From assembly GCF_003945595.2 (NCBI RefSeq), contig NW_024104420.1, forward strand, positions 3,532,201-3,596,200: 64,000 nt of DNA, read 5' to 3'. The notes beneath the pieces were generated by a model, which made no database searches, had not been told where the DNA came from, and saw only the letters and a program-made list of their open reading frames with translations. Shown piece by piece: positions 48,601 to 60,600 of the stretch (positions are counted from its first letter, which is position 1; each line of letters opens with the position of its first letter). The position numbers and the translations under genes were made by a program. Origin of the DNA: Pipra filicauda. Taxonomy: Eukaryota; Chordata; Aves; Passeriformes; Pipridae.

Positions 48601-51600
48601 CATCTGCAGAGAGAATACTGTTAGCTTGCTTCTGGCAGATTATGGGCAGACGTATAGGCCTCTATCCAGTCCATACCTAATTAACAGGCTTCAGATGCTT
48701 CTTAGTTGAACCACTTCTCATTGCTGTGACCATACCTCAGTACACAATCTATCAGGAAAAAAATCAATTGCTTTATAATCATCTGAAGAAAACATTTCCT
48801 TCACCTATGTAAGTCAGTTGTACCTTAAGTCACAGCTATATACAGAGAAAGAATTTGACTTATTCAATATTATCTGCTATCATTCCAAGGATTTCTAGTG
48901 CTTTTTTCTTTAACAATGGCCAAGTGCTCTGATTTAATTCAGTATTTTTGTTATGTATTTGGTATCAGATGTGTACTTTAGTAACAGTAAATTGCAATTA
49001 TTTTACCCATTCCTTAAAATTTTAACAGCAGATGTTTATTCTTATTCGTGAAATTTTGTGGGACTTTGTGTACCTAACCAAAGGGCCTTTTAAAATTATG
49101 AAGAGACTGGAATGTATTGATCTTATTCATGGCAAATGGGCCACAGGCTAGACACCACAGCTCCAAAGCACCCAAGTACAGTTCGCAGCTGTTTAGCAGC
49201 ACAGAATGCTTTCCTTCCTCTCCTGCATTATATACCAGCCACATAAACAGCCTACAAAATCAGTGGGTTGACTTTTCAGCTTAATTTTTGTGCAGTTGGA
49301 TGGTACATCATGAATATGTAATTACCAAGATTTGACAGATGAATGCAATCAGTAAATATTTCTCTCCGTTTGAGCATAGCTTCCATCGGAGGGAGCAAGA
49401 TGAAACAATATGCTGCCAGTTTCCACGCCTCTCCATATGAACTGAGCAAGCACCCTGTGGTGACAGCAGCTGCTGCTCTCTGCTGTAATGGATATAGACT
49501 TGGAAACATCGTTAGTAGACAGGATTACATCTGTGGTCTCCAGAATTTTTACATCTTCAAATGCACATTCTCTTTCTCTACCGAAGATGTGTTGGGAGTC
49601 TTTTGAAAAACTGTTGCTTTGTCCTCACCGGCCAAGAACAGATCACCTGTACATTTACACTGTGGTTGGGCTCACAATGAGTACTTGTATCAGTTCCACT
49701 ATACTTAGAAGTGTTGAAATGAGAACTAGATGTCAGCAATTGAGTCCCTTAAAAATTAATCTGTGTTTTATTAAAAATTTCCAAGGAGAAGGTACACCCA
49801 CGTGTTAAAGTGCAGAGTTATGTCTCAAACACAGGGTAGCTTCATCTCAATGTTGACTAGAGACACAGAACCACTGCCCCTGGAGAAGGCTTCTATCTCA
49901 GGCATTTTCCAGAACTGACTCCACTGTGTTGGAACACCTTCACGCTTGTTCTGTTATATAGTAACATTATTTTTCATTTTCACCTGGTAACCTTCGTTCC
50001 CTTGATGACATGCTAAGTTTATCTTCCAAATTCCCCTACAATAAGGAGTCTTCTGTATATACTTCCAGGCCTTGCAAAATCTTTAGTTTCCTTTGGAAGA
50101 CTCCCTGGACAAATACTGCTGAATGAGGAGCAGTGAAGTCCATGTTTACTGAAGGATATTATAAAAAACTGCAGCTTGTGTAAACATTCTAGTACTCAGG
50201 AAACAATGTGTACATACCGATGAAGCTGATTCTGTTTTTTTGATAGATTTTTATTAGCTGTCTTTTCAGTTGGTCTCTTTGCACATTTTGGTTGTAAAAA
50301 AGGGATTCCACTTGAAATGTTAGCTGGCTTCACCAAAATTAGGTGGCTACAAAATCCCAGAAGCTGTTTTTGACAGCACTGGTGAGTCTCCAGCATCACA
50401 ACAAAGACCTTATTTTCAGTCTTGTTTACTTACTTGGTCTCTGTGAGCAAAACACATTTCTTTCACTCCTTTGGGAAAGGGACTCATAAAAACATCATTT
50501 AAAAAACCGTATAGTCACCTTACAAAAGGTAACTGGTAAATGTAAGAGCATCAGGGAGAAAAGACTGTAAGAGAGCAAGACAAAGAACACCAGACAGCAA
50601 AATAAATTAAAAAAAAAAAATAAAAAAAAATTTGCAGACAGACAGACATTTGGAAATTTTCATTTGTCTTTATTTGACCAAAATTACACCAGGAATAAAC
50701 AATGCAAACTGTCTCAGCTGTACTCTTGCTGTATATGTTGCAGCATTGCAAGTGTTGTAGCCTTTCCTCCACATGTTCTGCTTTTTAGCTAATCAGTTCT
50801 GACTCAGTTATTTAATGATGAGAAATGCAAACATTTCTTTATCAACTCATTTTGCAAAATATTCTGCCTAATTAATCTCTCTCCAACACTACCTATTACT
50901 TTCTCTCTGTTTTTAACCACAAGTCTTCACAGCTAACTTACAAAAAGATGACAAGGGCAATTATCATTAAAACAGAACAGAACAAAGCTATGGTAATGAG
51001 ATGAACTACACTTCATTCGCTGAGGTGCTGGCAGTGATGAAAGAAGTAAACTAAGCCTACCTTTATTTTAATGATAACAAAGCAATTACAGCATGTAAAG
51101 TAATACAGAGAAAATAATAATTTTCTGGAAAACTGAGAGAACAGCAGGCTCTAAAAAATACAAAGGAAATTAAGTTCTATAAAGAATAATTCACCACATC
51201 AAAATTACTATAAGTGACAAATCAGAAGTATTGGGATACATAGCAAATAAAACCACTGTCTCAAAAAGAAATACTGTTAATGGGGGGGAGGGGTGGTGAA
51301 TGCGGGGTGGGGGATGGAACCCAAAACAAAAAAAACAGAACAGAATGAAAAAAGAAACACAGAAAGAAATAGAAGGGATTTATTGAATCCTGCAAAGAAA
51401 TGGTGTATTTTGTTATCACAAATGTAACCATAGAGAGCAAAAAGCTATTTAGGTACGGGAAACACCATGATCCAGAGGCAACCCATATACACTGCGAGGA
51501 AAAGACACATAACTTTATGCTGCACTCTAGGCACTTTGGCAGGCTGGTGTAGACCAGTATAAATTAGAGATACCATTACACCTGCTCTGTAGCTGTCACT

Positions 51601-52481
51601 CAGGACCTATCAGAAAGGCGAATTAAAGTTGCCTCTTTCCTCCTGCTCCACACTGATTTTGAACAAAGTGCAGGAATGGAAAACTTCACAGCATATGAGT
51701 TGGTGTGTTCAGATAGGGCTCAGATGTTGCTCCTCCTAAAAACTGGCCACCCACAGCCACCTCCAACAGATGGAGATGCTGGCAATAAAAGCTGATTGCA
51801 CAATCACATCATATAATCTCGGCTTCTGATGTCAGCAATTTGGTCCTTCTTAGGAACAGCAAGCAAATAAGTGAAAGCCTTAGTTAGGAAGAAGCTTCTG
51901 CACAAGAAATTCAGATTAATCTGAAGGCCATGAAACACCACACTAAAATCCAAGATTACTTAGGCTCATGTTTTGTCAGCGCAAAGTGACTTTAAAGTAA
52001 ATTAAGACCATGCAAGAGGAAGTCAGAGGCTCCAAAAGGACAAATAACAGCCTCAGATTCATGCAGTGAGTAAACAACAAATCCTCAGGTCGTTCTTCTG
52101 CAGAATCAATCCAGTGCCCTGCTCTGCATCCTCTTCAACTGTATTTGTGGAGGTCTTTTTTAGAGTTTCAATATCCATTAAAGTAAGACATCATTCTGTT
52201 GCCCTCTTCTGGGATAGAATTGCCCATTTTTGTCTACAAGGAATTTCCTAAGTATTCAAAGCAGGTCAGTGGTACCTCCCACAGAAGACAGATGCCACAG
52301 ATGTGTATCTTCTTTATCTCCCTGGCACAGAGTTCAGGATGAACAGCTACAGACTGGAAAGCAGCATTAACCCCGTATGCTAGTCTAAGGAGCTGAGGCT
52401 TTAAACAACACCCCAACAGATTAGGAGTAGGAATAAGTGCCAAGTGAATCCTTGGGTTCCCACCCTCTTCCTGAACTTGTT
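45606..52481. other. Non-genic stretch, no recognised gene
   Basis: No defensible exon. It contains a hairpin at 47846-47880, A-rich patches at 50606-50632 and a G-rich patch at 51281-51312. The overlapping open frames at 49343-49808 and the 80-codon minus-strand frame at 45732-45974 (predicted helical, Lys/Glu-rich) have no recognisable homologue. Confidence 0.6.
51281..51312 (+). repeat. G-rich patch
   Basis: A run of seven G followed by short G runs (gggg, gggg, ggggg) separated by 1-10 bases in an otherwise A-rich context. Spacing of the G runs could permit a G-quadruplex; not tested. Confidence 0.6.
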
Positions 52482-52624
52482 TTATTGCAGAGCATAACCT
52501 CTATGAGTCTCAATTCTCACACTTGAAAAAATCAGATAATTACACCTCTGTACCTCACAGGGACTCTGTGAAGTTTAAATTAATAATGTTTGCCAAGTGC
52601 TATATACGTGCAAAAAATTATTAA
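52482..52624 (+). mobile_element. Ancient MIR/L2-type SINE tail relic
   Basis: The blocks cataacctctatgagtctca, cctctgtacctcacagggac, ctgtgaagtttaaattaata, atgtttgccaagtgctatat and gtgcaaaaaattatta follow the order of the MIR/L2-type 3' region ('taacctctgtgcctcagttt', 'tacctcacagggttgttgtg', 'aggattaaatgagataatgt', 'ttgtaaagcgctatataagtgcaa', 'tattatta'). This is one of the clearest old repeats in the window. MIR-like SINEs predate the bird-mammal split or are early amniote elements, so the copy should be very old. The 5' tRNA-derived head is not evident. Confidence 0.72.
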
Positions 52625-54175
52625 GGTCATTCAGCATCAAAAAGGGGATCCAAGTCCAAAGTTTTATGACTCTTGGACACATATGTAAAACACAAGGCTT
52701 TCCACTCAAGTAGTAGCATTAAATAAATCCAGGGCTTCAATTCTTTACTATTTAGTATGTGAAATGTCTAGACAGTCATTCATTCCAAAACTGATTTCTA
52801 CAAAACACATAAATTTTTACAAAGCAAAATTGCCTTTTTGAGCTGCCTGACTACTCACTGAGACATTTCTTGTGAGGTTGACTAAAAATTTTGCTCCAGC
52901 AGTTCTATTTCACAAGCAAATTATTTTTTCCAAGATGCTATAAAAGAAGAAATTTGATTAAAAAAGGATATATCTTGTAAGTATGTAATAGATGGAAGCT
53001 TGTTTATTTACAAACCATTTTAGGAATATATCACTTTTTTGTTTTTTTCTTTTTAAGTTCAAAAAATGCTGCTTTTCATCATGTGGAAAAAAAGAATGCA
53101 AGTTTTTTCTGTGTTTATATTAATGGAAAAACTCAATCTTAGGAAAAAACCCAACTCATTAACAATCCTTAATTTCAAATTAAACCATTATAAAGAGGAT
53201 TTAAACACACTATAAATATGCTCTTAATAAAATTTTGGCCCATTCATTTGGGAGGCTCACACGGAAATACAAAGAACAAGAATAATTTGTCAGTTCAAAC
53301 TCCCTCACAGCTAAGAGGAGGTGCCCCATAGGTAGCTTTAGTGTTACAAGACAACCTGATGGAATTGGTTGCTTTCTCTTCCAGATACATTTAATGACAA
53401 GTATTTGTTCTCTTCGATACAGTCTAAGAACTGGCAAAATGCTTCTTAATATCCCTTCCAGTCATACTAAGAACAAAGCTCTCCAAAACATATTCAGTTC
53501 TTTCCTTTCCTAGGGCTGGATAGGGGAGAGAAATCTTGAATACACTTTAAAAAAAATCTCTTATTGACAATGGATAATAATTTAAAAGAATAACTCTGTA
53601 ATATGTTCTCCAGCCCACAGGAATCCAGTAAAATTTGCAAATGTCAGACGTCCAGTAGAAGTTTCTGAAGCATAAACTAATTTCATATATTAACATTTCT
53701 GTTAAAGAAATAGGAAGCATTTCTGGAAGTTCACAAATGAGATTACCCTCAGAACTCCACCCAGACTCTGCAATATGCAAACCTAGGCTTCATTCTAACC
53801 TCCTTGTCTGCCATGGAACATTACGTGACAGTGATTTTAAAATAAAAGATTTTTTGTTTGTTTGTTTTTTCCTTTGTTTGTTTGCTTGTTTTTCTTGGGT
53901 GGGTGGGCCACTATGAAGTTTGAGTGTTGCCTTTCCCACCTCTCAGTGTTTCAAGTTCAAGTTTTAACTTTGAAGTTATGGGGCCATAAAAATAAAAAAA
54001 AAAAAACACCAAGACTGGCATTGAACAGGACCATGACATTCCCTCAGAATTAAAATCACAAAAGAAATCACACCAGTAGTGTTAAAGTATATGCAGAATA
54101 TTTTTAAGTAAGAAAGTTTTTTACAAAAATTTCTGACACCACTGTAAGATCTAGCTTTGCAATCTTTTCATTTGC
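52625..54175. other. Non-genic stretch with TTTG repeat
   Basis: No gene recognised. A TTTG-type simple repeat is at 53850-53895. Short open frames at 53210-53437 and 53547-53780 (minus) show no motif. Confidence 0.6.
53850..53895 (+). repeat. (TTTG)n-type simple repeat
   Basis: Tetranucleotide TTTG units with T-rich interruptions, followed by a GGGT/GGGTGGG patch. Confidence 0.9.
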
Positions 54176-54950
54176 AAAATTATAGAATGTTAAGGGTTGG
54201 AAGGGACCTCAAAGATCATTTTGTCCCAAACTCTCCCCTGCCACGGGCAGGGACACCTCCCACTAGACCAGTTGCTCAAGGCTTTATCCAACCTGGTTTA
54301 GAACACTGCCAGGGTTGGGCCATCCACAACCTCCCTGGGCAACCTGGGCCCGTGTGTCACCACCTTCATATTAAAGAATTTCTTCCTAATATCCAGCCTG
54401 AATCTCCCCTTTTTCAATCTGTACCCATTACTCCTTGTCCTATAGCTGTAGTTCCTGAAGAAGAGTCCCTCTCCAACTTCCCTGTGAGCCCCCTTCAAAT
54501 ACTGGAACGTTGCCATGGGGTCTCCACCCAACCTTCTCTTCTCCAGGCTCAACAGACCCAACTTTCTCAGCCTGTCTTCATAAGGGGTGTGCTCCAGTTC
54601 CCTTTTCAACTTTGTGGTCCTCCTTTGGCCTTGCTCCAACAGTTCTATGTCCCTCTTATGTTGGGGGCACCTGGACGCAGTACTCCAGGAGCTGATTCTC
54701 ACCACAGCAGAGTAGAGGGGCAGAATCACCTCCTTTAACCTGCTGGCCACACTCCTTTTGATGTAGCCCAGGGCACTGTTGGTTTTCCGGGCTATGAGTG
54801 CAACATGATGGCTCATGTTGAGTTTTCCTTCAACCATAAACCCCAAGCCATTCTTGGCAGGGCTGCTCTCAGTCACCTCTCTGCTCAACCTGTAGGTGTG
54901 CCTGGGATTGCCCTGACCCAGGTGTGGGACCTTGCACTTTGACTTAATAA
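54176..54950 (-). mobile_element. CR1 LINE, 5'-truncated, C-terminal ORF2 part
   Basis: The plus-strand left end reads ttatagaatgttaagggttg then gaagggacctcaaagatcat, the complement of a CR1 3' end. The body continues as the complement of the ORF2 C-terminal region up to about 54950 (tgcactttgacttaataaat), where the copy is truncated. The tail type (caggggacacctcccactag-like wording, gccatccacaacctccctgg) differs from the copies at 7.3 and 21 kb, so it belongs to another CR1 subfamily. Confidence 0.93.
54298..54888 (-). pseudogene. CR1 ORF2 C-terminal relic, 196 codons open
   Basis: This minus-strand frame stays open for 196 codons and carries the conserved C-terminal part of CR1 ORF2: DLG-like AKNGLGFMVEGKLNMSHHVA, then TNSALGYIKRSVASRLKEVI, LPLYSAVVR, KRDIELLEQGQRRTTKLKRE, LEHTPYEDRLRKLGLLSLEK and, near the end, [20 protein letters not shown] and LPREVVDGPTLAVF. 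The catalytic endonuclease and RT palm are absent because the element is 5'-truncated, and the Met at its start is an internal residue. The antisense 193-codon frame over the same bases (54157-54738) is a shadow. Confidence 0.9.
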
Positions 54951-57117
54951 ATCTAAAATAATTTTAAAATAGTTAATAAATATTCAAATAAAATACTCCA
55001 TCTGGAAAACAATACTGTTACTAACACTATTGAGCCTCAATATTTACTTTAAAAAAAAATGCACAGAAATAATATTACCCTGGACCATAGTCTTTCATCA
55101 GTAGTTTTATAAATGCATCAATAGCTACTGGCAGAAAGCAGTAATTAATTTGAAAATGAGGACATAAAAATACACATATTGACTTGAACCAAGTAAGATT
55201 TTTTCACTTCTGTACAGGAAGAAAAACATTGCCAGCCTTGTAGCCAGATTTTCCTTGCCAATGGAATATAAAACAGTATTGCTTTTTATGAAGCTGGAAG
55301 AAAGGATGGTAACCTAAAGTGAAATCTTTCATCCATCTTTGAAACAGAGCTTCTGATGAAGACAGCAGTTTGAATTTGTTTTGGCTTGCTGGAGTAAAAT
55401 CATTACAAGGAGTATCTCATACATTTCTGGTTCTGAACAATAAACATGATACAAAGGTTTAACTTTATATTTCTTTTTGCTTTGTAAGCCATGCTGGAAA
55501 GTTCTCAACCATAAGAGCCATGCTGTCCTCAGCCTTTTCAGACAGACAGTGGATTAACATATTTCCCATAAGAGGCAGAATTACCTGTTTCTGAAGTGGT
55601 GAGAGGAGAGAATCATTTAAGGTCTATCTGATTAACCAGATGCTTTACAGGGAATATATTTCACCAGCTGAAGAGATGGAATGAAATTCAAAACTCCTTA
55701 TCGCACTCTTTTCTTCCTGAACTTCTCCGATTTCATCCCCAAACGGGCATAATTCAACTCTGCAAGGTGAATGTAAATTATTTTGATAATGTCACAATAA
55801 AATAAAAGTTACATGCTTGAAATCAGCCTGGTGAAAATAAAAAGAAGTGCCACATACAGCAATGCCTGATACACTGTGCACATCACTCTTTAGTCCCAGG
55901 GAGAATGTATCTTTAAACGAGAAAGAGTTTCACTTTCAGTGCATTGTCTGGCTCCTGTCTCCTTCCACATTCCATATGTCAGCTCTGTAACTATTACTTG
56001 AGCTAATCTAAAAGAAATAACCTACCTACTCAGAAGAAGTCTGAACATTTCACTTAAGATTACATTTCTTCCTTTCTATGTCAGGAGCGATAAGCAAAAC
56101 CCAATACCCTGAGCAGAGAAATGATAATTCAAAGAGAAAGAAAATACTCTTGACATTTTAACAATAACAAGTTATTAATATAATTCACTTCAGTTGAAAG
56201 AAAGCAGAATACATTTACAATGCAACTGTATAAAGGTTAAGTGTATTTTGTGTTTTGCTCTGCATTAAATATAAATATCTGTCATATCAAATCCTAGACT
56301 AGTTGTAAGCACCCTCTTAAAATCCATGTTTCTTGCAGAAAGGAAAGCAATTTAAAATACCATTTTTACAAATGACAAAATCCAAATCAGGCAAACTCCA
56401 TATGGAGTAGCTCACAAAATCTAACATAACTATTCCTGGCAGAGTTCTCCACACACTGGGAACATCACTATCTCTTTATTGTCATATTAATTGATACTAT
56501 TGATACTATTATGATACAGTACCTTTCTTGCAGCTCACTTAGGGCCAGTTTCCCAAAACAAAGTAATGTTAAGCAGACTTGTGTCTTCCTTCTACTTGCT
56601 TGTTTCATGTTATCTATTCCACATACCCCTCTATGGAACCACGCATTTTTACATAAGAAAATATTTAACCAAGAAAAATAAGACTGTAGATTTATTTATA
56701 AGAATTTTTAAAAGGTACATGCAGTTGTTACCTACTGTATTATAAAAGTGTAAGACAAAAACCAAACACAATAAGTAACAATCCAATGTCATCCTCTCTC
56801 TCTGGTTAATTTATAAGGAAGCCTACAGGAAGCTTTGACTCATTAAGGTGGCATTGGCTTCTTTACATTTGGAGTCACAGACTGAAGCCACCAGGACTGT
56901 CTACTTCCATCACTGTTACCTTGGCTCTTTCCTGGGACACTTTCAAGTCAGCATTTGAAATGCCTTTTCTATCCTATAACGCTCAAGTTAAATACAAGTC
57001 TCCCAAAGATAAGGGAAGCAACGGGCTTTAGGTTGGCTTCCCACTAAAGCTTCTTTTTTAAATTGACTAGCAGTCGCAGAACAGTTCTGTTCTAAGCTAG
57101 GGGATACGGCCTGTCAT
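54951..57117. other. Non-genic stretch, no recognised gene
   Basis: I see nothing classifiable between the two CR1 copies. No open frame of at least 60 codons lies wholly inside it. Confidence 0.6.
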
Positions 57118-57605
57118 CAGGAAGGATACTGAGGTCCTGGAGCAGGTCCAAAGAAGAGCAACGAGGCTGGTGAAGGGACTCGAGCACAAGTCCTACGAGG
57201 AGAGGCTGAGGGAGCTGGGGTTGTTTAGCCTGGAGAAGAAGAGGTTCAGGGGAGATCTCATCACTCTCCACAACTCCCTGACAGGAGATTGTAGTCAGGC
57301 GTGTGTCGGTCTCTTCTCCCAGGCAACCAGCAGTAGGACAAGAGGGCACAATCTTAAGCTCTGCCAGGGGAGGTTTAGATTGGATATTAGAAAGAAAACA
57401 TTTACAGAGAGAGTAATCAGACATTGGAATGGGCTGCCCAGGGAGGAAGTGGATCCCCCGTCCCTGGAGGTTTTTAAGATGAGTCTGGATGTGACACTTA
57501 GTGCCATGGTCTAGTAATCACGGTGGTGTTGGATCAAGAGTTGGACTTGATGATCTCAGAGGTCTTTTCTAACCCGGCTGATTCTATAATTCTATGATTC
57601 TATGA
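57118..57605 (+). mobile_element. CR1 LINE, 5'-truncated, with complete 3' tail
   Basis: Plus-strand sequence starts near caggaaggatactgaggtcc and runs through a gctgagggagctggggttgt block to a gatgatctcagaggtctttt block, and ends with tandem ATTCTATG units (57580-57605). It is about 490 bases and clearly in good condition. It is the best-preserved CR1 in the window by eye. The tail type (ggacttgatgatctcagagg) is close to that of the 7.3 kb copy. Confidence 0.96.
57170..57514 (+). pseudogene. CR1 ORF2 C-terminal end, 114 codons open to the natural stop
   Basis: The frame begins inside ORF2 at an internal Met and runs to a TAG at 57512-57514. It contains the conserved terminal blocks of CR1 ORF2: [55 protein letters not shown] and [20 protein letters not shown]. 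No endonuclease or RT motif is included because of 5' truncation. There is no frameshift in the region kept, which suggests a younger insertion than the two long copies. The opposite-strand frames at 57092-57507 are shadows. Confidence 0.9.
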
Positions 57606-60600
57606 TCACTAGCAAGAGTCTCATCATTTTGGGGAAAAAAAACCAAACAATGAAAAGCAAATGCTCTAAATTTTTGGGATCCTATACCACTCAGGATTTG
57701 GGAATACAAGACTCCACTTAGGATGCATACTCCTGGCATTAAAGTTCTTCAGCCAAGGACCAAACTTCGCTTGTTACTATTTGCCTTGCAATGGCCAGAA
57801 ATATGTACAAGGTTACTTACACAGATTGTAGCTACCAAATGTGTGAACTTTGTTCCCTAGACCCTAATTAGCCACTAACAAATAAGTGGGTGTAACAGAA
57901 TAAAGGGTATATGTCAGCAGCATTTGTTTCTCTAGTATGCTTTCCTTCAAAGGCTCAAAAGGTAAAGCACTTTGCAGATGTGGTGAGCAAAAGATGCCTT
58001 ACAAGGTGGGAACCCTCAGAGTCAGAAGAAGAAAGGAGACATGAAAGACATTCATGTGCAGAAGTGTTCTTCAATTGAAAGAAATTAAATGGAGAAAGCC
58101 GAGGAAGGAAATAGACAACAGGGAATAACACAAAAGGATACAGAGGGGAAAGAAAAACTAAAATTAGGAAAAAAGAGTTAATGAAAAGGTCAGCTGCAAA
58201 TCCATGGAGTATAAAAGTATACAAAGGTAATTAGAAAAACATGTTTAATCTGTGAAGGCAACACACAGCTTATTTGAACCACAGTTTTTGCATCAGAAAG
58301 ACCATTCCAACAGCAATAACAGATACTCATTACTTACTCTACTAGTATGATAAAACATACTTTTACAATGACTCGAATGTTATATTTAAGAAGGTTAGGA
58401 ATGCAGCCAGATCTTGCTAAGGGCAAATGTTATTTCGTGCGCTGCAGCCCTAAGTAGAAAATTGTAACACTGATGATATTTGCAAGGTTTTAAAAGTTAC
58501 CATCTCTGTTCAGAAACATCTGCAGAAACCAGCTGTACATGGACAATGCCAAAGAGTAAGGAAAAAACAAGCCAGTAAATTTTTGCTTTTAAATTTATGA
58601 TGACAGGCTCAAAGGCTGCTGAACAGCCACTTTTTACTGGGAAAAGACACATAAAACTTCTGTAACAAGAGTGAAAGTGGGTGGTGGAATGAATACAGAA
58701 TTCAACTAACATGAATGGAAAGTATACATGTAAGCAAAGCAACTTCAGTGGGAATGCAACAAGTAAATTAAAATGGACACCAACTTAGAGAAACAATCTT
58801 CAGCTCTGTGTTTGCCTCTGCTACTTTTACTCTAAAGTAAAAAACAAAGATTGAAAGGAAATTCAGCTTGCTTCCCTACAATAGAAGGAGGATATCCTAC
58901 CTATAAGAACAGCAGCTTTCCTGAATGAATGACACATGAGCAGTTGAACAGCAGAAAGTTTGCAAGAGCAGGAAGCATGAAAAAGTCTACTTAGATATGC
59001 CTCACTCTTTAGGACACTTCCATAGGGAATGTCCTCCATACATTTTTGACCTCAAAGTAGTTATTAGGTTCTGGATTTTTCTGGATTTTTCAAAAGTCCT
59101 ATAACAAAAAATGATCCAACATGAGTTGAGGCAGCATATTTTCTTTTGGATTTGCCTACAAAGAGAATTTAAATAGTATACAGCAAGGTGGCAGTTTAAA
59201 CCTTGCCATGAAGATTAAGGGGACAACCTCGATTTCCACCCCCACCCCCCCTCAGCTGAGGTCTCTGTCCTTTGGGCTGGTCAGCTGTGCCACAGTCACG
59301 TTGTGAAGTTACTTTCAACTCCATTGAGAGATTTTGGTTGGAAGAAAATATCTTTAGGAATAAAGTAGGTCTTTAAAAACAGTAAATAAAAAGGTTTAAT
59401 TAAATTGCACCCCTGTAGTTATTGTGAAACAATATATAGAGCTCTATCATGGTTTCTCAAGGAACTGTGGGAGCTAAGCAATTACTTAGTAAAACTATTC
59501 TAAAATATTTTTTTCCTTAAAGAAGCATTTGTAAAAGAATTGCAAGAAACACAGTGCATAAAATATATTTGCCATTCACAGAATTTACCATTGTATGTAC
59601 TTAATATATTCAAGAAAGGCCTTCCTTCTCACACTCTACTCAAGACATGTTTTGGGGAAAGCACAACAGCATTCCTGTTCTAAATCTATTAAAGGTAGAA
59701 GTTTACCTGGTGTTTTGTTAGCTGGGAGAAATGGAGTAGCAATCAGTGTGCATAACTGGTGACAGGAAAGAGACCCAAGAAAGATGTTTCTGACTCAGAA
59801 AATAGCTAAAGTATTTCCTGGTCCTTCATCAGGTAAACAGGTTAAAAGTTCCGAAGTACCAAAGCAGTGGCATTGGGTTTATAAGTATTTTGACTGATAC
59901 GATTGAAAGTGACAGTAACAAAAAACCACCCCTGTAACTAGAAAAGTTATGACTAACTTCTAAAAGAATTATGAAGAAAAATAATTCTGTTTCATCACAA
60001 CTTTGGCATTTTCCTTATACAGAAAGAATGGCGGTTGAGAGAACACAGAAAAACAATGTTCACACTTTTGTAAACTGAGCTTGTACCTAAAACTGCGTTT
60101 TCCAGTTTAGAACCTCTCCATCACATTTTTTTAAAGAGTGGCAAGAGACCCAGATGATGGAAACACATGTGGGGTTTGCCCTGTCACAACAACATATTTT
60201 CTTGAAAACGCTAAAGCTAACATTCAAACTCAAATATTTCAAAGTTGATTTCAGAAAAATATAAAAGGACTTTTTGCTACAAGTATTTCAATTGATCATT
60301 TCATCTTTAAAAGCTCACAAATACCAGATCATATTAACAATATTCTTTTAAGGTCACAAGAAAAATCCAACCAGCTGTCCGTGTATTATATAAGGGTTGA
60401 ATCAGTGGTATCAGATTATAGTAAAGAGAGTGGTCAAGACCTGAGCATGGAACAAGAATGAAATCTGTTTCTTATTGTAGCTCTTCATGAACCTTTTGTT
60501 GACTTTTGTTTGACAAGTTACCTCTAGGGCATGAAAGAGCTAAACCATGAATACTACAAGCTTCTAATTTTTTTTCTGAATCACTAAAAGCCCAAACAAT

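Noticed and set aside
49343..49808. Two overlapping plus-strand frames of 87 and 106 codons
   Set aside because: No similarity I recognise and no exon-like boundaries; treated as chance.
54157..54738. 193-codon plus-strand Pro/Leu-rich open frame
   Set aside because: It is the shadow of the minus-strand CR1 ORF2 relic at 54298-54888.
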